The position numbers were made by a program, and so were the translations under genes. DNA of 64,000 bases, taken from assembly GCF_900109035.1 (NCBI RefSeq), contig NZ_FNYD01000008.1, forward strand, positions 1-64,000, written 5' to 3'. This document shows, piece after piece, positions 50,818-57,686 of the stretch; within the stretch, counting starts at the first letter, position 1; every line of letters starts with the position of its first letter. The notes beneath the pieces are model-generated. The model made no database searches. It saw only the letters and a list, made by a program, of their open reading frames with translations, and had not been told where the DNA came from. The stretch is from Cribrihabitans marinus (lineage in GTDB: Bacteria > Pseudomonadota > Alphaproteobacteria > Rhodobacterales > Rhodobacteraceae).

Positions 50818-51270
50818 ATGGACGACCCCATCCAGACCGCGGCGGAAATCGCGGAATCGGCCGTTCTGCCGCGCTGTCACGAGGTCCATTCCGATCCGGA
50901 CCGGCCTCGCGTCTCGGACAAGCTGCCGGAGCCTCTCAAGCAGCCGGTGCAGAAGAAGAGCCCGGCGCAATGGGCCTATGAGCGGCTGATCCTTTACATC
51001 AAGAATTTCGAGGAGCAGCTCGACGCCAGCCAGGAGGTCGCGATGGGCTTTGCCGGCGGCGATGCCGGGGTCATGCGGATCGAGGGCATGGGCTTTTTCG
51101 ATCCCGACATCATCACCTTCTACGGCAACGACGCCACCGGAGCGCGCACCCAGCTGGTGCAGCACGTCAGCCAGCTGAACGTGATGCTGCGGGCCCTGCC
51201 CAAGCCGGTCGGGGACAAGCCGGCCAACCGGATCGGATTTCGCCTGGCCGCGGATCTGGAACCGGACTGA
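50818..51270 (+). CDS. Conserved hypothetical protein (150 aa)
   Basis: The product is hydrophilic, with segments PAQWAYERLILYIKNFEEQLDASQEVAMGFAGG, VMRIEGMGFFDPDIITFYG and QLVQHVSQLNVMLRALPK. It has no signal or membrane helix. It starts three bases after the MBL gene and is probably cotranscribed with it. I believe it belongs to a family of uncharacterised proteins (DUF6173-like) but cannot be certain. No enzymatic residues stand out. Confidence 0.75.
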   Translation: MDDPIQTAAEIAESAVLPRCHEVHSDPDRPRVSDKLPEPLKQPVQKKSPAQWAYERLILYIKNFEEQLDASQEVAMGFAGGDAGVMRIEGMGFFDPDIITFYGNDATGARTQLVQHVSQLNVMLRALPKPVGDKPANRIGFRLAADLEPD

Positions 51271-51340
51271 GCCAGCGCGGATGCTTTGCCTTGCGCGGTT
51301 CCGGCGCTATCACTGTCGGGGCTGAAGCGGAGGAACGCCC

Positions 51341-53179
51341 TTGTCCAACCTGACCGAAGTCGTCTCGGCCTATAAGGCCGCATGGGCGCGCAAGGGGCTC
51401 TTTGTCCCGCTCTATGCCGTGCTCCGGATGCTCAGCCTGGCGCTGATCGCGCCGGCGTTTGCCGCGCTGGTGAACCTGGCCGTGTCTCTCTCGAATCAAT
51501 CGGCGCTGACTGATCAGGACATCGCGATGTTCGTCCTGTCGCCGGTCGGCGCACCCATCGCAATCGCGGTCTGCGGCCTGTTCCTGGTGGCCGAGGTGCT
51601 GGGCTTCTCGGTCATGGCGGCCAGCGTGCATACGCAGGCCGGCTCGGTCTGGGCCGCCGGCGCGGCGGGTCTGTCGCTGGTCCTGCGCCGGGGGCCTGCG
51701 CTTTTCTCCTTTGCGCTGCGCTTCGTGTTGCGCGTGCTGCTCATCAGCCTGCCGTTCCTTCTGTTGTCGGGTGCGGTGGCCTGGTGGACGCTCACGGAAT
51801 ACGACATCAACTACTACCTCACGTTCCGCCCGCCGGCCTTCCGGGTCGCCGTCCTGCTGATCGGCGCGCTTCTTCTGGTGCTGGCCTGGATCCTGATCCG
51901 CCGCCTGTCCTCCTGGGCGCTGGCGCTGCACCTGGTCCTGTTCGAACAGCGGCCGCCCGCCAACGCCTTTGAGGAAAGCGCCGAGCGCATGCAGGGGCAG
52001 ACGGCCGCGCTGCGGCGGCGGCTGGCCCTGTGGCTGGCGCTGCGTCTGGCGATCGGCGCAGGGCTGGCGGCCCTGGCCGGTGCGGCGATCGGGCTGGTCC
52101 CCACCGACGGGGCCGACGGGCTGCGGACCGAGCTGCGCCTGACCCTGCTCGTGGTCGGCCTCTGGGGCCTGGCCGGGCTGATCCTGTCGGCGACGGCGCT
52201 GGGCGCGCTTGCGGTCATCATCGACGGTTTCCTGGACACGCCCCGGCTCGAAGCGCCGGCCCGCGGCAGGGCCTCGATCCGGCGGCGGCTTGCGGTGGCC
52301 GTGGCCCTCTCGGCTGCGGTTCTCTTAGGCGCAAGCTGGTTCGCGCATCGCGCCACCGAACGTTTCGCCAGCGATGGCGAGGTCGTGGTGATCGGCCATC
52401 GCGGGGCCGCAGGTGCCCGGCCCGAGAACACCATGGCCTCGATCCTGCAGGCGATCGAGGACAAGGCCGACTGGGTCGAGATCGACGTGCAGGAGAGCGC
52501 GGATGGCGAGATCGTGGTCATGCATGACAGCGACTACATGAAGTTGGCGGGCGTCGACCTGAAGGTCTGGAACGGCACCCTGGAGGAACTGCGCCAGATC
52601 GACATCGGCAGCTGGTTCGATCCGGCCTATTCCGATCAGCGCACGCCGACCCTGCGCGAGGTTCTGGAGGCGGCGCGCGGCACGTCCTCGCGGGTTCTGA
52701 TCGAACTCAAGTATTATGGCCATGACGTGGACCTGGAGCGCCGGGTCATCGCCCTGGTCGACGCGGCGGGCATGACCGATCGGGTCGCCACCATGTCGCT
52801 GAAATATCCCGCGGTGCAAAAGATGCACAATCTGCGGCCCGACTGGCAGGCCGGTGTGCTGGCGGCGACCGCCGTGGGCGACCTGTCCCGGCTCGAGGCG
52901 GATTTCGTCGCGGTCAACACCGGGCTGGCGCGGGCCGGCCTGATCCGCAAGGTGCAGGCGACGGGCAAGGACTTTTTCGTCTGGACGGTCAACGACCCGC
53001 TGCAGATGAACCGGATGATCTCGATGGGCGTCGACGGGCTGATCACCGACGAACCGGTGCTGGCCCGCCAGGTGATCGCCGCGCGGGCCGATCTGAGCGC
53101 CGCCGAGCGCGCCCTGCTGATGCTGGCCGGCGCCGTCGACCTGACACGGCAGACCGAGGCGCTTGATGATCGGCCCTAG
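51341..53179 (+). CDS. Membrane glycerophosphodiester phosphodiesterase
   Basis: A 612-residue protein. The N-terminal half (about 1-330) has around eight hydrophobic helices. The C-terminal GDPD domain has GHRGAAGARPENTMASI, WVEIDVQESADGEIVVMHD (metal and catalytic residues) and LLIELKYYG-like VLIELKYY. This arrangement is known for membrane GDPDs that hydrolyse glycerophosphodiesters to glycerol-3-phosphate and an alcohol. TTG 51341 follows GGAGGAA and is the only start with a good ribosome site. It overlaps a PLA2-like secreted protein gene by 14 bases, suggesting joint phospholipid turnover. Confidence 0.9.
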   Translation: MSNLTEVVSAYKAAWARKGLFVPLYAVLRMLSLALIAPAFAALVNLAVSLSNQSALTDQDIAMFVLSPVGAPIAIAVCGLFLVAEVLGFSVMAASVHTQAGSVWAAGAAGLSLVLRRGPALFSFALRFVLRVLLISLPFLLLSGAVAWWTLTEYDINYYLTFRPPAFRVAVLLIGALLLVLAWILIRRLSSWALALHLVLFEQRPPANAFEESAERMQGQTAALRRRLALWLALRLAIGAGLAALAGAAIGLVPTDGADGLRTELRLTLLVVGLWGLAGLILSATALGALAVIIDGFLDTPRLEAPARGRASIRRRLAVAVALSAAVLLGASWFAHRATERFASDGEVVVIGHRGAAGARPENTMASILQAIEDKADWVEIDVQESADGEIVVMHDSDYMKLAGVDLKVWNGTLEELRQIDIGSWFDPAYSDQRTPTLREVLEAARGTSSRVLIELKYYGHDVDLERRVIALVDAAGMTDRVATMSLKYPAVQKMHNLRPDWQAGVLAATAVGDLSRLEADFVAVNTGLARAGLIRKVQATGKDFFVWTVNDPLQMNRMISMGVDGLITDEPVLARQVIAARADLSAAERALLMLAGAVDLTRQTEALDDRP

Positions 53180-53732
53180 GCTGCTCCTTGCGGCGCTGCT
53201 CTTCGCTGGCGACGTTGCGGTCGCCGATCCGGACCAGCCCGGCGGGTTGGGCCGAGCCGTTGAGATGCCCGCCCATCGCGCGCTGATGGCCGAACGCCAA
53301 GGCCGGCGCCTGATGGCGTTCGAGACCGATGGCTGCTCGGGCGGGCTGTCGGCGGGATGGCGGCTGGTGGCCGACGCATTCCCCCATTTCGCCGAGGCCT
53401 ACGCGGCCCATCCGCCGTGGGAGGCGTGTTGCGTCACCCATGACCGGGCCTATCACGCGGCCGGCGGCGCGACCTCGGCCGAGGAGAGCTGGCAGGCGCG
53501 GCTGGATGCGGACGCGGCGCTCCGGTCCTGCGTGGCCGGAACCGCCGAAGGGCAGGTCGCGGCGATGACACAGCTACATGACGTGACACCCGAACAGGTC
53601 AGGGCCGGCTATCGCGCCATCGCCGCGGCGATGTATCACGCGGTGCGGCTGGGCGGCGGGCCCTGTTCGGGGCTGCCGTGGCGCTGGGGGTTCGGTTATC
53701 CCGATTGCCTGCCCTTCGGTGCGCGGGAATGA
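53166..53732 (+). CDS. Secreted phospholipase A2-like protein
   Basis: A 188-residue exported protein. A signal peptide ends near DVAVA (residue 20). The mature part has ETDGCSGGLS (53-62) and CCVTHDRAYH (88-97), with H92 and D93 as in the CCxxHDxxY active-site helix of phospholipases A2. Six cysteines (57, 88, 89, 122, 167, 181) could form three disulfides. The loop before the helix (PPWEACC) may help bind Ca2+. The start ATG 53166 overlaps the GDPD gene. A phospholipid-deacylating or binding role follows from motif and neighbour; activity is unproven. Confidence 0.65.
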   Translation: MIGPRLLLAALLFAGDVAVADPDQPGGLGRAVEMPAHRALMAERQGRRLMAFETDGCSGGLSAGWRLVADAFPHFAEAYAAHPPWEACCVTHDRAYHAAGGATSAEESWQARLDADAALRSCVAGTAEGQVAAMTQLHDVTPEQVRAGYRAIAAAMYHAVRLGGGPCSGLPWRWGFGYPDCLPFGARE

Positions 53733-53795
53733 CGTCGTGACAGCGCGCGGAGAATCCATTAAGCAGCAGAAAACAACGCGAACGGGAACTGGATC

Positions 53796-53930
53796 ATGGC
53801 GGATCACAAGCACGGCGAAATGGACATCACAACGCAGACCGAGACCTTTGACGGGTTCGTGAAATACATGGTTCGCGCCGTGATCGCGATTTTCGTCGTC
53901 CTGCTGTTCCTGGCCGTCTTCGCCTCCTGA
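53796..53930 (+). CDS. aa3-type cytochrome c oxidase subunit IV (44 aa)
   Basis: A tiny protein MADHKHGEMDITTQTETFDGF followed by a single helix (VKYMVRAVIAIFVVLLFLAVFAS). The conserved 'GxMDIxxQxxTFxGF' block before one membrane span is the signature of bacterial subunit IV (COX4_pro_2) of aa3 oxidases in Rhodobacter and Paracoccus. It is too short for ordinary gene finders. The main oxidase subunits are not in this window. It lies between the PLA2-like gene and a lipoprotein gene. Confidence 0.85.
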   Translation: MADHKHGEMDITTQTETFDGFVKYMVRAVIAIFVVLLFLAVFAS

Positions 53931-53950
53931 CGCCGCGGATCCCCTGTCCA

Positions 53951-54574
53951 ATGTTCAGATTGCTGGCCGCTTGCGCCTTGGCCCTGATTCTGGGCGCCTG
54001 CACGGCGCAGAAGGGCCCCAGGGCTGATGACGCAACCATCGCCGCCGTGGCCTATCGCGATCCCGGGCCGGCCTATCTTACGCTCTACACGATGGTGAAC
54101 AACCGCACCGGGGGCGGCGGGCACACGTCGCTGCTCATCAATGCCAGCCAGCGGGTGATCTTCGATCCGGCCGGGTCGTTCTATGCCGATATCGTGCCCG
54201 AGCGGGACGACGTTCTCTATGGGATCACGCCGGCGGTCGAGGCGGCCTATCGCGGCGCCCATGCCCGCAGCACCTATCACGTGGTCCGCCAGCGCATCGA
54301 GGTCACGCCGGCCCAGGCCGAAGCCGCCTTTCAGGCCGCGCGCCAGCTTGGGCCGGCGCCCGGTGGCTTCTGTGCAATCTACACCGCGCGCCTGCTGCAG
54401 CGGGTGCCGGGCTTTGAAACGATCAATCCCGTGTTCCAGCCCACCAGGCTTCAGGCGCAGTTCGTCCGCCTGCCTGGCGTTGTCACCGACAAGTATTTCG
54501 AGGATGACGACGAGGACCTGCAGAAGGGGCTGGCCGAGGGCAATGCGCGCCTGACCGCCGCCGGTCCGGGCTGA
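53951..54574 (+). CDS. Lipoprotein with possible permuted papain-like core
   Basis: A 207-residue lipoprotein: signal MFRLLAACALALILGAC with lipobox C17. The mature protein has GGGGHTSLLINASQRVIFDPAG with H58, then later GGFCAIYTARLLQ with C141. His before Cys is the order of circularly permuted NlpC/P60 or YiiX-type hydrolases, and the short flanking Gly segments fit. This is a structural guess. The end is acidic (FEDDDEDLQK). It converges on azlD, with both stop codons in one hairpin. It may hydrolyse a peptide or lipid amide in the periplasm. Confidence 0.6.
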   Translation: MFRLLAACALALILGACTAQKGPRADDATIAAVAYRDPGPAYLTLYTMVNNRTGGGGHTSLLINASQRVIFDPAGSFYADIVPERDDVLYGITPAVEAAYRGAHARSTYHVVRQRIEVTPAQAEAAFQAARQLGPAPGGFCAIYTARLLQRVPGFETINPVFQPTRLQAQFVRLPGVVTDKYFEDDDEDLQKGLAEGNARLTAAGPG

Positions 54575-54584
54575 GCGTCAGCCC
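54568..54584. terminator. Hairpin containing stop codons of the lipoprotein and azlD genes
   Basis: GGGCTGA (54568-54574) is complementary to TCAGCCC (54578-54584) around the loop GCG. The TGA is the lipoprotein stop; the TCA is the azlD stop on the minus strand. The stem is 7 bp, GC-rich, without a T tract. Confidence 0.5.
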
Positions 54585-54907
54585 AGCAGCCAGATCAGCC
54601 CGTAGAGCGTCGCAGCGCCGCTGAGCATCGCGAAGATCACGTTCCTGGTCGTCAGTCCGACCGCCAGCGTCACCGCCGAGGCCGCCAGGCGCGGCGGATC
54701 CAGCGCGCCGCCGGTGGCCGTGGGCCAGACCGCCGCGGGGGCCACCAGCGCCGGCAGGATGGCGACGGCGGTATAGCGCAGGTGCCGCAGCACCCAGGCC
54801 GGCATGCGGCGGTCGCCCACCAGCCCAATGAAGGAGAAGCGCAGCGCAAAGCTGCCGAGTGCAAGGCCGAGGATGACGATCCAGGTGCCGTCGGGCGCGG
54901 TGCTCAT
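54578..54907 (-). CDS. AzlD-type branched-chain amino acid exporter subunit
   Basis: A 109-residue membrane protein with about four helices, SFALRFSFIGLVGDRRMPAWVLRHLRYTAVAILPALVAPA and LTTRNVIFAMLSGAATLYGLIW. The LALGSFALR block with R and the TRNVI segment are AzlD signatures. It works with AzlC to export branched-chain amino acids or analogues. The start overlaps the azlC stop (ATGA). It is the last gene of the azlCD pair. Confidence 0.9.
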   Translation of the reverse strand: MSTAPDGTWIVILGLALGSFALRFSFIGLVGDRRMPAWVLRHLRYTAVAILPALVAPAAVWPTATGGALDPPRLAASAVTLAVGLTTRNVIFAMLSGAATLYGLIWLLG

Positions 54908-55620
54908 TGTGACACCTTCCGCCGCTCTATCATCAATTCGGCTTGCGCGCCGGCCATCATGCCCAGCGCGCCGGCCACCAGAAGGCCCAGGTTGTGCGGC
55001 ACCCAGGTGGTCAGCAGCGCCGCGATGGTCGAAACCAGCGCCGCCACCATATGGGCCGGGGTGCGCAGCATCGGCCCCAGCATCGCCAGGAACATGATCG
55101 GCAGGGCGAAATCCAGCGCCCAGCTCTCGGGGATGCGCGTGCCCAGCACCGCGCCCAGAAGCGTGCTGAAATACCAGAATGGCACGATCGGCGCCATGAC
55201 GCCGAAGAAGAAGCCCATGCGCTGTGGCACGGTCATCCGCGGATTGCGCTCATATTCGATCAGGGAGCAGGCATAGGACTGATCGACGATGAAAAATGCC
55301 GCCAGCGCCCGCTGCCAGATCGGCGCAGCCCCCAGGTAGGGCGTCAGAGCCGCCGAATACATCGCGCAGCGCAGGTTCACCGCCAACGCCGAGGCGAGCA
55401 CGATCAGCGTCGGCGCGTTGTCCTGCATCATCTGCAAGGCGGTGAATTGCGCGGCCCCGGCGAAGACGGTGGCGGTAAAGACCATGATCTGCACGATATC
55501 CAGGCCAGCCTCGGCCGCTAGGACCCCGAACAGCATCCCGAACGGCCCCACGACGATGATGAACGGCGCGCCAGAGCGGACGCCGGCCCAGAAGGCTGAA
55601 TTCGATGTGGTGAATGGCAT
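54904..55620 (-). CDS. AzlC-family branched-chain amino acid exporter
   Basis: A 238-residue membrane protein with typical AzlC text: FWAGVRSGAPFIIVVGPFGMLFGVLAAEAGLD, FAGAAQFTALQMM, VNLRCAMYSAALTPYLG, FFIVDQSYA and FGVMAPIVPFWYFSTLLGAVLG. It forms a complex with AzlD encoded in an ATGA overlap. fdhD is divergent with about 55 bp between starts. Confidence 0.92.
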   Translation of the reverse strand: MPFTTSNSAFWAGVRSGAPFIIVVGPFGMLFGVLAAEAGLDIVQIMVFTATVFAGAAQFTALQMMQDNAPTLIVLASALAVNLRCAMYSAALTPYLGAAPIWQRALAAFFIVDQSYACSLIEYERNPRMTVPQRMGFFFGVMAPIVPFWYFSTLLGAVLGTRIPESWALDFALPIMFLAMLGPMLRTPAHMVAALVSTIAALLTTWVPHNLGLLVAGALGMMAGAQAELMIERRKVSQ

Positions 55621-55675
55621 GGCGAGACCCTAGATTGAGCCCATTCGCACTATCCGGGATCGGGAGGGGTTGCAA

Positions 55676-56560
55676 TTGGCCAGGGCCGAGGACGTATCCG
55701 ACTATATCATCGCGCCGGTGCCGGCCGACCCGCGGTTGACGCGCGTGGTCGAGGGGGTCGACCAGACCGGCGCGGCCAGCCGCATTTCCGTGGTCGAGGA
55801 ACGCCCCTTGACGATCTTCCTCAATGGCCAGGAAATCGTCACCGCGATGACCATCGGCGACTATCCCGAATACCTGGCGCTGGGCTTTCTGCGCAACCAG
55901 GGCATGCTGCGCGAAGATGACGAGGTCACGGGCGTCGATCACGACGACGAGCTGGAAACCGTGGTCGTGCGCACGGCGCGGCAGACCTCCTATGAGGACA
56001 AGTTGAAGAAGAAGACGCGCACCAGCGGCTGCGCCGTGGGAACCGTGTTCGGTGACATGATGGAGGGGCTGGAGGAAGTGCGCCTGCCGGCCACGCCGCT
56101 GCGCACTTCCTGGCTCTATGAACTGGCGGGGCGGATCAACCGCACGCCGTCGCTCTATCTCGAGGCCGGGGCGATCCACGGCACGGTGCTGTGCCGCGAG
56201 AACCGACCGCTGGTCTACATGGAGGATGTCGGCCGCCACAACGCGGTGGACAAGATCGCGGGCTGGATGCTCTCCGAGAAGGAGGCGCCCGGAGACAAGA
56301 TCCTCTACACGACCGGGCGGCTGACCTCGGAAATGGTGATCAAGACGGCGCTGATGGGCATCCCGGCGCTGGCCTCGCGCTCGGGCTTCACCGGCTGGGG
56401 GGTCGAGATCGCCCGCGAGGTCGGGCTGACGCTGATCGGGCGGATGCGCGGGCAGCGATTCGTCTGCCTGTCGGGCGAGGAACGGCTGTTGCGCGACGTT
56501 GATCCCGACACCGTTCCGGTCGAGGACAGCAAGCATCGCCGCAAGGGGGCGCGGGCATGA
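55676..56560 (+). CDS. fdhD: Formate dehydrogenase accessory sulfurtransferase FdhD
   Basis: FdhD transfers sulfur to the molybdenum cofactor before insertion into formate dehydrogenase. The 294-residue product has VVEERPLTIFLNGQEIVTAMTI, LALGFLRNQGML, KTRTSGCAVGTVFGDM with the reactive Cys (here in the form TSGCAVG), YMEDVGRHNAVDKIAGWML and TGRLTSEMVIK. The start is TTG: TTG 55676 has GGAGG 8 bases upstream; TTG 55670 would lie only 2 bases after that site. It overlaps mobA by four bases (ATGA) and heads the cofactor chain. A formate dehydrogenase is not in the window. Confidence 0.93.
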   Translation: MARAEDVSDYIIAPVPADPRLTRVVEGVDQTGAASRISVVEERPLTIFLNGQEIVTAMTIGDYPEYLALGFLRNQGMLREDDEVTGVDHDDELETVVVRTARQTSYEDKLKKKTRTSGCAVGTVFGDMMEGLEEVRLPATPLRTSWLYELAGRINRTPSLYLEAGAIHGTVLCRENRPLVYMEDVGRHNAVDKIAGWMLSEKEAPGDKILYTTGRLTSEMVIKTALMGIPALASRSGFTGWGVEIAREVGLTLIGRMRGQRFVCLSGEERLLRDVDPDTVPVEDSKHRRKGARA

Positions 56561-57198
56561 GGCAGCCGCTGGGCGTGATCCTTGCCGGTGGCCTGGCCAG
56601 CCGCATGGGCGGCGGCGACAAGGGCCGGCTGGAGCTGGGCGGGCAGAGCCTGATCTTGCGGGTGATCGACCGGCTGGCGCCGCAGGTGGCGGCTCTGGCG
56701 CTGAACGCCAATGGCGATCCGTCCCGCTTTGCCGATCTGGGCCTGCCGGTCCTGCCGGACAGCATCGCGGGCCATGTCGGGCCGCTGGCGGGCGTATTGG
56801 CCGGGCTCGACTGGGCGGCCGGGCAGGGGGCCGAGGCCATCGTGACCGCCGCCGCGGACACGCCGTTCCTGCCCTGTGACCTGGTGCCGCGCCTGCTGCT
56901 GGCCTCCGAGGGGCAGGCGCATCCGCTGGTCCTGGCCGCCACGCGTGGCAGTGCCGAGACCAGGAGCAAGTCGCGCTCGGGCCTGATCCGCCACCCCACG
57001 TTCGGGCTGTGGCCGGTGGCCCTGCGCGAGGATCTGCGCGCTGCGTTACTGGGCGGGTTGAAGAAGGTCGTGCTGTGGACCGACGCCCATGACGGGCGCG
57101 AGGCGCTGTTTCCATCCGAGGACGGGTTCGACCCGTTCTTCAACGTGAACACGCCCGAGGATCTGCGACGCGCCGAGGCGCTCCTGGAGCGGGCATGA
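56557..57198 (+). CDS. mobA: Molybdenum cofactor guanylyltransferase
   Basis: A 213-residue nucleotidyltransferase joining GMP to molybdopterin for bis-MGD enzymes such as formate dehydrogenase and DMSO reductase family members. The signature VILAGGLASRMGGGDKGRLELGG at the N-terminus and the TAAADTPFLPCDLV (metal Asp) segment are present, with a C-terminal NVNTPEDLRRAEALL. It overlaps fdhD and mobB by four bases at each end. Confidence 0.95.
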   Translation: MRQPLGVILAGGLASRMGGGDKGRLELGGQSLILRVIDRLAPQVAALALNANGDPSRFADLGLPVLPDSIAGHVGPLAGVLAGLDWAAGQGAEAIVTAAADTPFLPCDLVPRLLLASEGQAHPLVLAATRGSAETRSKSRSGLIRHPTFGLWPVALREDLRAALLGGLKKVVLWTDAHDGREALFPSEDGFDPFFNVNTPEDLRRAEALLERA

Positions 57199-57686
57199 AC
57201 CTATACGGCGTTACCGGCTGGAAGAATTGCGGCAAGACCGGGCTGATGGAACGGCTGGTGGCGGATTTCACGGCCCGCGGCCTGACCGTGTCGACCGTGA
57301 AACACGCCCATCACAGCTTTGACGTGGACCAGCCCGGGCGCGACAGCCACCGCCACCGGCAGGCCGGTGCGTCCGAGGTTCTGCTGGCCTCGGCCCATCG
57401 CGTCGCGCTGATGCAGGAATTGCGCGGCGCGCCCGAGCCGCCTCTGGCCGACCTGCTGGCCCGCTTGTCGCCGGTCGATCTGGTGCTCGTCGAGGGCTAC
57501 AAGCGCGCGCGTCATCCCAAGATCGAGGCGTATCGTGCCGAAGCCGGCCAGCCGCTGATCGCGCCGGGTGATCCGACCATACGCGCGGTGGCCAGTGACA
57601 CGCCGCTGGCCCTGGACCGGCCGGTTTTCGACCTGGACGACACGCGCGCGATCGCCGGATTCATCCTTGGGGAACTGGGATTGTGA
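57195..57686 (+). CDS. mobB: Molybdopterin-guanine dinucleotide biosynthesis protein MobB
   Basis: A 163-residue P-loop protein that helps MobA. The Walker A-like GVTGWKNCGKTGLMERLV (about 5-22), VKHAHHSFDVDQPGRDSHRHRQAG and LVLVEGYKRARHPKIEAYR are family features. It overlaps mobA (ATGA) and the moeA fusion gene (GTGA), so the four genes are likely translated in series. Confidence 0.94.
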   Translation: MNLYGVTGWKNCGKTGLMERLVADFTARGLTVSTVKHAHHSFDVDQPGRDSHRHRQAGASEVLLASAHRVALMQELRGAPEPPLADLLARLSPVDLVLVEGYKRARHPKIEAYRAEAGQPLIAPGDPTIRAVASDTPLALDRPVFDLDDTRAIAGFILGELGL

